From the NCBI GenBank assembly GCA_037447655.1, contig JBBHKE010001172.1:1-64000 (forward strand): a DNA stretch of 64,000 bases, read 5' to 3'. The DNA comes from Zygnema cylindricum. Lineage: Eukaryota; Streptophyta; Zygnematophyceae; Zygnematales; Zygnemataceae. The notes beneath the pieces are model-generated. The model was not told the DNA's origin. It searched no databases and was given only the letters and a program-made list of their open reading frames with translations. This document shows, one piece after another, positions 55,257 through 64,000 of this stretch. Positions within the stretch are counted from its first letter, which is position 1; each line of letters begins with the position of its first letter. A program made the translations under genes and the position numbers.

Positions 55257-56465
55257 AGTCGCATAAAAATCTCCTCTTCCAACTCTCCATGTAGGAAGGT
55301 CGTCTTGATGTCCATCTGATGCACTTCCATGTCTTCTGCTGCCGCCATACTGAGAAGTAGCCGAACAGAGGGAAACCTGAGGACCGGAGCAAAAGTCTCC
55401 TTGTAGTCAATTCCCTCTTTTTGGGTAAACCCGTTCGCCGCTAACCGAGCCTTGTAGCGCTCAATGGTGTTATCCAGGTTGAGTTTCAATCTGAATACCC
55501 ACTTACATCGGATTGGCTTCCTATCATGGGACAGTCCACAAATTCCTACGCATTGGCTGCCAAAATCGAAGCCATCTCCTCATTAATGGTTATCTTCCAC
55601 CGTTCCTCTCAGGACATTTCATCGCCTCACCATAAGTCTAGGGTTCACCGAGATGAGACAGTTTGGTTACCTTGTTGTTAACTTGTTTATCTTGTAGTCT
55701 TTTACTGCTTCTCCTTCCACCCTAAAAACCCTGATGCCGGAATTGATGGCTCTCGTGGATTCTTTCGAACAGTTTCATCTTCTCCCCTATCCCTCGATTC
55801 CGGGTCTATTTCCACCACGTCTTCTGCTTCGGTTGGAGTTTGCACTAGGGGTTCCACGGTTGAATCCTCCTCGGTTTGATTTGTACCTGCAATATCATCG
55901 TCTTCTCAAAAACTTGGATAATTAGGAAGCTCAAAGTCATCAGAATTTTCTGAGTCAAATATGATTTTCACTATCTTTGTATGCTTAAAGGGATTTATAG
56001 ATTTCCCTTCATCCATGACCACTAGATGCTCTACTAAAATTATATCTTCTCTTTTGAGATCATAGACTCTATATCCTTTTACATCTTCATCATATCCTAG
56101 CAGATATCCTGGTTTTCCTTTCGGATCCAACTTCCAATTTGCCCGATCTGTGTCTAGGCTGAATACTTGACTACGGAAAACCTTTAAGTGTGAAATATCT
56201 AGTTTTCGGCCGGTCCATCTCTTATAAGGAGTTTGGCCTTTTAGTGTTGAAGTAAGAACTATATTCTTGAGTTAATTTGCACAGTTCATACCTTCGGCCC
56301 AAAATCTCTTTCCTACCATCTTATCTGAGAGCATACTCCTGGCAATATCACTTAGTGTTTTATTTAACCTCTCGGCTACACCATTCTGCTAAAGATTTTC
56401 AAAAACTGTCTTTTTGTGTTACACTCCATCTTCTCTCAGAAAATCCTCAAAGTGATTGGAGGTAT
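55257..56465 (-). pseudogene. Element F integrase C-terminus, linker and RT N-terminus
   Basis: Reads from SNHFEDFLREDGV (after solo LTR G) through the integrase C-terminal motif KGKPGYLLGYDEDVKGYRVYD (55906-56130 open) and the linker, to RT LNLDNTIERYKARLAANGF and HQMDIKTTFLHGELEEEIFM, ending where H is inserted (55252). Frameshifts near 56390-56400, 55900 and 55510-55600. The first RT blocks are intact but not joined to the integrase. Confidence 0.85.
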
Positions 56466-56470
56466 ACTAT

Positions 56471-57677
56471 TAAAACTCTGAGACCTCTATTGGTCTTGAC
56501 AGTAGGTAACTCACAAGAAGCTTATCTAGATAGTGCGGACTTCAAGCTGATTTAAACCCAACTGACTGACACCCTGATAGTCAGAATCCCAATACAGATT
56601 CACCTCGTGAAAGAATAATTTTTGTGTGCTTAGTTCCCCCACAGAATTCAAAGCTAGAATATGAGAATTCGGACACATTCACCCACTTTGAATTTCCCTA
56701 ATAAATGCAGCCGCCCCGGCAGGCAAAAAACTCTGACCGACTACACCCCTGTGTAGTTGGACTACCGTGAGTCCGCATCAAAAATAATCTGTGAATTTGC
56801 TCCCCTGAGCAGTACGTTATGGAGGGTCAAAGTTGACCTTTTGTACATGAGCTTTCTCGGAGAGAGGGGGCTACCTTCTAATTTTTTTTTGTCCTATCTC
56901 TCTCTAAACTCTATCTACCGACTTACATCACCAATCACATTACTGTGTCGTATAGAAAAGTACAGGTGCCGGTGTACTTTCTGTACAACCATCGTACTAC
57001 ATGGTCGAAATGTCGACACATGTCATATCCATATTTGTTCCCGTAATCTCCGGATTTGTTCCCGTTATCTGCGGATTTGCCGCAATCCAATGTTGATGCG
57101 CCACGTGTCCCTTGACGTGGCGATGCCCGTAAAACGCCAAAAGTACATATTTCGCGTTCGCGGCGCCTACCGTGGCCGTCCGATCAAAACATGATATATT
57201 TATAGCCGTTGAAAACAGACGCGCGGTATTTGTTTTGCGGTCTAAACAAATGCGCGATATTTGTTTCATATAATACATAAAACCGTACTTCGTACTATCT
57301 AAAACTATATCTATGCACTACGTATCTCCTTCCCGTTAAACGAACTAGTCCCCTTCTATCTATATAAATATTTATCAAACTCCATATACCCTAGCACTGG
57401 TCTTAGAATTATAGGATAAAGCTAACTGCTAATTTGACAGACGACAGATACTAGGTTCAAATCCTGGGTCCGTCAAACCTTTTGTAACTCTATCAAGATT
57501 GGCCTGCCTGTCCTCTTTGGACAGTTTAGGCAGCCATGGCTATAACTCCTCCTTTAGTCTTCTGTGACTGCGACAAGTGTGGGGACTTGAGAGAAGAGTT
57601 AGAGGCAGGCTGTCACTGTCTCCGTTTTGCCTTTTATTTTACAATCTCTAGACCTAGAAAATACTTAAATTTCAACA
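56471..57677 (-). mobile_element. Solo LTR G (1207 bp) in F integrase
   Basis: Minus strand TGTTGAAATTTAAG to GTCTCAGAGTTTTA, flanked (plus) by ACTAT (56466-56470) and ACTCT (57678-57682), a duplication with one mismatch. It splits F's integrase within the DNRGEYTSNHF motif, which rejoins once G is removed. The terminal CA and the ATG are mutated (TA, ATA). Confidence 0.9.
57401..57484 (+). ncRNA. tRNA-like block in solo LTR G, best B-box
   Basis: Plus strand has CTAGG-TTCAAAT-CCTGG: the T-loop fits TTCRANT and the B-box GGTTCAAATCC fits the consensus GGTTCRANTCC exactly; TTTT follows at about 57480. GGATAAAGCTAACTGC stands in the A-box position. TTTGACAG/CCGTCAAA flanks pair partly. Confidence 0.55.
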
Positions 57678-57682
57678 ACTCT

Positions 57683-58620
57683 CCCCTATTATCACTCCTT
57701 ACTCTCTTAATAGAGGTTTCGGGGAGTTTCTCACTCCATGCCTTATATTCCTTAAAAACCAGTAGAGCTTCTGATGCATTTTTCAAAAAATACACTCTAG
57801 AGTATGATGTATTTTTCAAAAAATACACTCTAGAGTATTGAGACCAATCGTCAGTGATTGTCTTCATAAAGCTTTTACCACCGGGTGAGGGCACTCTGGC
57901 CGGTCCCCAAATATCAGTATGTACCATGTCTAACACTTTTTCTCCTTTATAAGTGGCTTCGTTTGGGAAGGGTAACCTGTGTGCCTAACCTTGAGCACAA
58001 CCGTACAGTCACTAATGTTTTCACGTTCTCCGAACTGAATTCCTTCCACTATTCCCATCTTTTTCATTTCTTTCAACTTATCTAAATGCACATGTCCAAG
58101 CCTCTTATGCCACAACATGATATCATGAACACCAACATATTAAAGTTTCTTGTTTTCATTGTTTAAAATCAGCCTAAACATCCCTTGGCTACCTTTTTCA
58201 GCAGTGAAATAACTTCCTCCTCAAAGCTAGCAGTAAAGGTTCCCTTCCTAGTGCTAGTCTCAAACCCTTATCATCTAACAAAGACGTTGAGATGAGGTTT
58301 TTGTTTAACTCTAGAATAAACAACACACCAGAGGATGTCACTATGGATGTCTTTCCCTCCACTAAGACTTTCAGATATACCGATCCTACAATAGTAGAAG
58401 TGACTACCCTCCCATCCCCATACTCTATCTCTACGGTGGGAATTTTTCTCATCTTAGTGAACAGGTGTTTATCCGTACACATGTGCATGGAGGCACCGGA
58501 ATCCACAATCAAACCTCCTTCACCTTTTAAACCTCCAAAAGCACATTTATGCTTTCGAGGAATTTTGACCTCGGTCTTTGCCTCCAACTCCTCATCCAGC
58601 AAGAGCTCACTGTCCTCGTC
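57683..58620 (-). pseudogene. Element F protease and integrase N-terminal part
   Basis: Protease site LIVDSGASMHMC near 58510 (minus). Integrase zinc region LWHKRLGHVHLDK near 58110 with its CSGCAQGK part out of frame near 58000; HTDIWGPARVPSPGG near 57920 and VRSDNRGE at the G junction. A 33-bp tandem duplication (57773-57805, 57806-57838) repeats YSRVYFLKN. Several frameshifts. Confidence 0.85.
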
Positions 58621-58639
58621 CTCAGATTCCTCCTCGTGT

Positions 58640-59577
58640 ACTCAAGTCACAAGAGTCTTTTTCTTTCCTCTTAGAGGTCCACCGATCCGCCCCTCCTTTG
58701 ACCGAAGTTCGGTTAGCTTAGTGCACTCCGCCATATAGTTTCATGGTTTCTTACAAAAATGACAAAAAACCTTGAGAGCCTTTAGTCCAAACTCCTCGGT
58801 CTGAATTTTTTGGCCCCCCCCTCCCTAATTTCCGACCGGTTTCCTAGAATCATTGTTCCTCCAATCGGTCCCAGTTGCCAAGGCTTGCCCACTCTTTCCT
58901 CCCCTTCGGATCTCAAACGTGTTCTTCCGAAAAATAATCATCCGTACCACTGAATTCCATGTCCACCTTGATTCTGGCAAGTCTTGCACACGGTTTACTA
59001 TGTTCTCGAACTCATTGGGTAACTTCATGAACAAGCAGTTAACCTTCATCTTTTCAGTTTCAACCTGTCCAACACTCTCTAGCTCTATGAAAAGTGTTGC
59101 AAGCTCATTACAAAAATCGAACATCTTCCCCCCGTTGTATATATATGCGTTAATTTTTTGATTAACCAACTGATGTTGCTGAATCCTACCACTTCGGTAC
59201 ATCTCTATGAGAGCCACCCAAAGATCGGATGACCTCTCTACCTGCAAATGAGGAGATGCAAGCCCTTGAGTAAGATGGCAAAGGATGAAGTGCTTAGCCG
59301 CCATATTGGTGTAGTCTTAGTTATCGGTATCATTCTCCGCGTTCCTTGGAATAGGTGACATAAATGCTTAACCGGTTGCTATCGGTGTGATAATCTCTTT
59401 GTCCATTCCTTTGTCTACCACCTCCCTTTCCTTTGTCTCCTTTGTTGGAGATAGATTTGCATCTCTGGTGAATCTGCTTCCTCCAAACCCTGGAGGGATC
59501 CCAAGACTGACTAGACACCTCACCTGTCCACTCACTATTCCCCAAAACCTTTTCTCACATAGAGCTCCTGTCATCAT
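58640..59577 (-). pseudogene. Element F Gag remnant
   Basis: Gag in fragments: CEKRFWGIVSGQVRC (59577 on), AAKHFILCHLTQGLASPHLQ and SDLWVALIEMYRSG (59304-58825). The zinc knuckle near 58750 is dead: Gly-His of CKKPGHYMAEC reads stop-Asn. The frame from the LTR ATG is also stopped at once (TAG in the LTR end). Confidence 0.82.
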
Positions 59578-59765
59578 ACTTTCCTAGTATATGAATCCAG
59601 TTCCATTAAAGATAGGTACCCTAGAGGGTTGGCCCATAACCTACAACTATGAGACCTCCATAGTTCCTCACACTTTCCTAGTATATGAATCCAGTTCCAT
59701 TAAAGATAGGTACCCTAGAGGGTTGGCCCATAACCTACAACTATGAGACCTCCATAGTTCCTCAC
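59578..59765 (-). repeat. 94-bp tandem duplication spanning F Gag start, primer site and LTR end
   Basis: Two 94-bp units (59578-59671, 59672-59765) each contain the start of Gag, the primer-binding complement GGCCCATAACC (59631-59641, 59725-59735) and the last about 30 bp of the LTR. F therefore has two primer sites. Confidence 0.9.
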
Positions 59766-60738
59766 AGTACGCAGCTCACACAAAGCCTCTAGGATAACCT
59801 TGACCCCTTTGTGCTTCAGCAAGAATATCTGTCGCCTTGACAGAAAAAAACTCTGACCACCTCCACCCTAATGAAGGCAAGACTCCGTGGAGTCGTTAGC
59901 AAAAAGAATCTCCGAATTTGCTCCCGTGAGCAGTAAGTTATGGCTGGTCAAAAATGACCTTTATATTTACAAGCTCTCCTAGGGAGAGAGGGTATTATCT
60001 ACCAAATTTTCCAAAGTCCTATCTCTCTCTAAAACTCTATCTACTGAAGTACGGCACCAATCAAAATTTTGTGTCGTACAAAAAGGTTTGTGTACGGTCA
60101 TTGTACGACATGGCCAACTAGTCAACACATGTCATATCTGGATTTGAACCTTTAATCCCGAGAGATGGCGTAATCCAATGTATGCGCGCCACGTGTCAAT
60201 CGATGTGGCGATGACCGAAAACCGCCAAAATCCTATTGCGCGATCTCGACATCTATCGCGACCGTCCGATCGATACCGGGTTTTAATCGTAGCCGTCATA
60301 AATCGTTGCGCGATATTCGTTTCGAAACCGTACCGTTTTCCGTACTTTGCAAAATTGTGTCCATGCACGACGTCTATAGTTTGTGTGAAATGAATTAGTT
60401 CATGCATAACAGTTTATATATTTGTCAAACCATATATGTCTCACCAGAGATCTTAGACCTCTAGGATAAAGCTAACCGCTACCGGTTAGCTTGACAGACG
60501 GGAGTTACCAGGATCAAATCCTGGTCTGTCAAGTACCTGTTTAGTAAATCTACTAAAACATCTGGATGTCTCTCTTTGGATAGCACAAGCAGCCATGGCT
60601 CTATCTCCCTCTTCAACCTTGAGTAATTGCGACAAGTGTGAGAGCTGAAGAGAGGAGTAAGAGGCAGACTGCCTCGACTTCTTTTTCTGCATTTAATTTT
60701 AGAAATAGAAAATACCAAAAGAACCATTAATTTCTACA
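59736..60738 (-). repeat. 5' LTR of element F
   Basis: Minus strand TGTAGAAATTAATGG to GTCTCATAGTTGTA, terminal CA mutated to TA. Related along its length to 46535-47592 but clearly diverged. Confidence 0.88.
60450..60537 (+). ncRNA. tRNA-like block, antisense to F 5' LTR, strong hairpin
   Basis: Plus strand GGATAAAGCTAACCGC, then T-arm ACCAGG-ATCAAAT-CCTGGT (six pairs) enclosed by CTTGACAG / CTGTCAAG (eight pairs), together 60490-60533. The TTTT of other copies is TTT here (ACCTGTTTAG). Confidence 0.52.
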
Positions 60739-62555
60739 ATAGTAGCGACGGTGTCTCGAATCGTGTCATGCGTATGAATCAACTCGCTCCCGTGGGAGCA
60801 ACGAAGCAAATGGTCCGCGTCGGGCTCGAGAACATGCCCACAAGATAAAAAAAGTGAGCCAAGCAAAGGTGGGTGAGGGAGGCCAAGCCGGAACCTAAGG
60901 GCCGTGGTGAACTGAGCCGGGGTGAAACGAAGAGTGGATAAGATAGGGACAGCCAATAGATAAGCTCCTGAGCTAGGTCCGCCACAAGACTGAAAATGTG
61001 CACGCGAAGAATCGGAAGGAAGTGCCTCAAGAAGCTCAGATTTAATAGCGGCGACAACCCGATCAGAAATAGATTTTTGAACACGAGCAACAGATGTCGT
61101 AACAAGAGAGGAAAAAATCGGCATGTCCTTGATAACAGCCGGATTAAGAGAACGTGATGCATCCAAAAGGGGCCGCTGGAAGGCGAGCTCGCCATCCGAA
61201 ACACGGGGAACCACGACCGCAAGAATAAGAGTGTCCACGGCCAAAAAACGAGACACAATAGTGGAAGCAACAAGGCACCAACTCCCCAAATAGGAGACTG
61301 GAGCAACACGCGCCATCGAGAGTTAACCCAAACGGCCAGCCGAGATAGGGAAGAGAGGTTTGGATGCATGCCGTAGGCCCAGACTCGCGATCAAAAGCTC
61401 CACGACCCAACAAAGTGTTGAGGACATCCATAAGGCGATCATCAAAAGCAGAAAGTGAGGACACAAAAGATAGGGTGGGAGGGAAAGTCCGAGTAAGGTA
61501 GGAGGGCCGGTGAGGGAAACATAGTGTCAGAAGAGCAAAGGCCACCTGGGGATCATAAAGGTGAGGAAGGTCGTCCATGTGGGATAAATCTGTCTGAAGA
61601 GCGGAATCACGGAATTTCGTGACGTATGGATCGGAACCAAGCGGGCAACCCAACACACGAATGCCTTCAAAAGGAGGAGTCTGAAAACTTGGAGGGGGAG
61701 TGAAAAGAGGAATGGGACGTGGGGACCAAACAACACACGTAGTGGGATGGACTGAAAGATTGAGTTCGGCCAAGCGAGCCTTGAAAAAGTTATAGGCCCG
61801 TATAACTTGGTCTGAAGGACCAATTATGTGTGTGTCATCCGCAACTGAAGGGAAGAGGCAAGAAGGGTAAGCAGTTGGGGAAGCTCGGATGGGGCGGTAA
61901 TGGGCTAGGGCAAACAAAGGGCTCCCAAGAGGATCACCCTGACGAGTGCCACTCGTGGAGGAAAGTGGGACCAAATCATCATTAGTGGAGAAAGAGAGGC
62001 TACTGCTGAGAGAATTAAAAGCTCTCACAAAAGGAAATATCTGGACAATCGGGGAAGGTGCAGCCATAAGCTCCGAAAAAATGGCATTCCGATCCACTGT
62101 ATTAAAGGCATTAGAAACATCCACCTGGAGGACTAACCAATCCGGATGGGCATCTAACAAAGCCCGGATCTCGTGACCACGGCCTCACAACCCCCTTGGG
62201 TTGCCACTCCGAAATGATGAGGAGAGAAAGAATCATGGAAAGCGGGCTGGAGCTGGATGCAGATGGCACGGGCCACTAATCGGTACAATACCTCGCCCAA
62301 TGCAATAGGACGGATTCCCCCATTGGGTTTGGTGACAGCTACAAGGCGGGAGGCCGTGAGGAGATCACAAATACGACAAGGGACAGTGACAGCCGCAATA
62401 AGGGAACAAACTTGAAAAAACATATCAAAACCGCGAGCACCAGATTCTGAAGGCAAAACATCGCGAAATAGCCCATAAACCGTGCCCGAAAGACCCCCCG
62501 CTGAAAGATGTGGAGAAGTCGAAGGGCTTTAATAAAAGAGTCTTGATCCAAGCAG
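60739..62555 (-). pseudogene. LINE ORF2 reverse transcriptase region (5'-truncated)
   Basis: Minus strand. RT motifs: LVAVTKPNGGIRPIALGEVL, ATQGGCEAVVT, then after a 1-nt deletion near 62165 LQVDVSNAFNTVDR (motif A Asp), GTRQGDPLGSPLFALAHY (motif B), and VADDTHIIGPSD (motif C, Asp-Asp kept). The frame shifts again near 61315 (MARVAPVSYLGSW) and runs to LGLPHPPLLG and CSHGSELIHTHDTIRDTVAT at the element F junction. The rest is at 45790-46534. Upstream of about 62555 the ORF stops abruptly, typical of 5' truncation. This plant LINE type makes a single large ORF2 used in target-primed reverse transcription. Confidence 0.85.
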
Positions 62556-63656
62556 TGCGCGGTGTAGAGGACTACACCTTATTATGAAGATATGCTGATT
62601 ATGAAGATATGTTATACCACCTGTAAATTGAAATAAGTGGATCCATTGAATATATTGTTCAACCTTCAATATACATCACCTTGACTAGCTCATTTCTTAA
62701 GAAACTTAGAAATACCTTGTCCACTTGAAAAAAAAATATTAGTTTTGAACCATGAAGAGGTGTTATTCAATTATATGAGCAAAAAAGTATCATTTAACAC
62801 GTTGAATACGATAAAGTGCGGAATACATAATACCACAACATTTATAATTCAAATTATAGCTGCATTATTCTCGAATTGACACTTACACGAGAACCCCTAT
62901 ACAATGAAGGTACAACTCCCCCGTACTCCTCCAAAAGCACTTTGAACCGAACCATGTCTAGTGGGATATGTGTCGCTCACTTCATCAAATTGTTGATACA
63001 ACCATCAATATTAACCCAGAATTGACACACTCTTTCAATTGTTGCTATTCCTTTCCATGATTTTAAAAGATGTTACGACTAACTTACAAGACAGCCAAAG
63101 GAGGGTAACATCCAACGATAATTAAAAAAACACAAAGAAAATAACACGATAAAATCACAGAAACACAAAAAAAAAACACAACAAAAAAAAACATAATCAA
63201 AAGAACAGCATTGTACGACCTCGACAGTCTGCGAAAAACTTTGACCATCCTGTCAAGGTCGTCCAAATGTTGTACAAGATTAGTCCATTATTTGCCACAA
63301 AACTGTACAATCCTAAAAGTTGCGACTTAAAAAACTCGTGGCCTACAATCTCACTCAATCTGACAAAATCAAGAAGAACCGAGAGAACACATATCTCCCT
63401 ATTTATTCAATTTATACCGATTTTGAAAAACAATAACGAGAAGAAAAGAGGTTGACAACTGGAAAACTACCTTTAAGCCCTTTTTAAATTACAGACACAA
63501 AATCGAAAACTTGAATTTCTGAAAGGAAAACAAAGAAAGAAAAAAGAAAAAAGAAAAAAAAAGAGAGAGGCAGACCATGAGAAAAGAATCGGAGACTCCC
63601 ATGCTGAAGGAATATGGATCCTACAATCAATAAGATATCGCCTGATAATAAAAAAT
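62556..63656. other. No gene recognised; probable 3' UTR/flank of the right-edge gene
   Basis: AT-rich, no repeats matched. A-rich runs at 63120-63200 and 63520-63570 (T-rich on the gene strand). Likely includes the 3' UTR of the minus-strand gene whose last exon ends at 63657; no poly-A site could be assigned. Confidence 0.4.
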
Positions 63657-63944
63657 TTACGGAGTGAAAGATGTCCCGAGCTTTGACTTTCCCAAATAAC
63701 TTGTATTGTCTTTCAACGGTGTGGAAAAATTTCCATCCTGCCCGACTTTTCCCTTGGGAGTACTCAATCCACCGGAATAATTGTCACTAAAACCGACCGG
63801 TGAAGATGAACCATTGGTCCCTCCAGAGTTGGTAGGACGTTTGGGACTATCGATAACGGGCTCGTTTATATTTTCTCCTCGTTTTGGCAAAAGATCGTAT
63901 TGCATAATACTGGCAGTTAACATCATCATCATTCTTGGTCGAAC
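63657..63944 (-). CDS. Terminal exon of an unidentified host gene
   Basis: The minus strand shows a T-rich tract and acceptor TTTTGGTCTATTGCAG (ends 63945) followed by a 95-codon open frame to TAA at 63657-63659: VRPRMMMMLTASIMQYDLLP, then PVIDSPKRP, a Ser/Gly/Asn-rich stretch and KLGTSFTP at the C-terminus. The conserved-looking hydrophobic start followed by a low-complexity Ser/Gly/Pro/Lys tail is typical of the C-terminus of a nuclear or regulatory plant protein, but I do not recognise the family. Earlier exons lie beyond the right edge. It is the only stretch here that looks like an ordinary host gene. Confidence 0.55.
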   Translation of the reverse strand, partial: VRPRMMMMLTASIMQYDLLPKRGENINEPVIDSPKRPTNSGGTNGSSSPVGFSDNYSGGLSTPKGKVGQDGNFSTPLKDNTSYLGKSKLGTSFTP

Positions 63945-64000
63945 CTGCAATAGACCAAAACAGTGTCCAAAATAAAAACCAAAAGAAAAAACCCAAAAAT

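Larger units (their letters stand above)
46535..60738 (-). mobile_element. Ty1/copia element F, inserted in the LINE
   Basis: Minus-strand element with 3' LTR 46535-47592 and 5' LTR 59736-60738. Flanks are ATATT (46530-46534) and ATAGT (60739-60743), a target duplication with one mismatch; removing F rejoins the LINE reading frame. Internal order on the minus strand is gag (58640-59577), protease/integrase (57683-58620 and 55900-56465), RT/RNase H (55257-55500 and 47606-48801), interrupted by G and H. Many lesions; LTRs clearly more diverged from each other than B's, so older. Confidence 0.9.

Noticed and set aside
61946-62176. Plus ORF opposite LINE RT
   Set aside because: Antisense shadow of the RT-coding strand.

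Overview
This is repeat-dense, AT-rich nuclear DNA from a eukaryote, most likely a plant of the streptophyte lineage (bryophyte, fern, lycophyte or charophyte alga). The reasons are several Ty1/copia families with plant-type gag-pol, a LINE whose reverse transcriptase and C-terminal domain resemble bryophyte/charophyte copies, and hAT- and Tourist-type MITEs. The species cannot be fixed from sequence alone. No rRNA, no bona fide tRNA gene, no CRISPR and no bacterial operon was seen. Almost everything recognisable is mobile DNA. One credible host-gene exon lies at the right edge (63657-63944, minus) and two unassigned coding-like stretches lie at 40.7-41.2 kb.

Layout. 1-4.3 kb: dispersed non-coding repeats. 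4.3-17.1 kb: a decayed copia element (A) carrying a second, almost complete copia element (B, 7192-13409) and a solo LTR (14408-15620), both with 5-bp target duplications. 17.1-26 kb: LTR scraps, non-coding repeats, a hAT-type MITE with an 8-bp TSD (21968-22269), a Tourist-like MITE with TTA TSD (22326-23026), and a 10-N assembly gap. 26-31 kb: a minus-strand copia element (C) with a solo LTR inserted at 29333-30225. 31.1-32.1 kb: a Ty3/gypsy gag fragment (E). 33.4-35 kb: duplicated MITE around a long (TA)n. 35130-38467: an internally deleted copia element (D) with TSD TTTCT. 38.5-41.2 kb: another Tourist-like MITE and unassigned coding-like sequence. 41.3-43.5 kb: a dispersed repeat split by a solo LTR with TSD TTTCC. 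45.8-62.6 kb: a three-deep nest. A LINE open reading frame is split by copia element F (46535-60738). F in turn holds a solo LTR (G, 56471-57677) in its integrase and a full copia element (H, 48807-55251, TSD CGAGA) in its reverse transcriptase.

How the parts work. Elements B, F, H and the solo LTRs share an unusual architecture. The primer-binding site directly after the 5' LTR is GGTTATGGGCCC, complementary to the anticodon-loop region of initiator tRNA-Met (half-tRNA priming as in Drosophila copia and Ty5), rather than to the tRNA 3' end. The Gag start codon lies inside the last 20 bp of the LTR, so Gag is read straight through the primer-binding site. Every complete LTR of this group also carries, in antisense, a tRNA-like block with a B-box-like T arm, usually a D-arm/A-box-like part, and usually a TTTT run just beyond: the layout of an RNA polymerase III unit inside a Pol II retrotransposon LTR. 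I regard this as the most interesting and possibly undescribed feature of the window. All gag-pol copies here carry lesions (nonsense codons, frameshifts, deletions, short tandem duplications), so none is intact.
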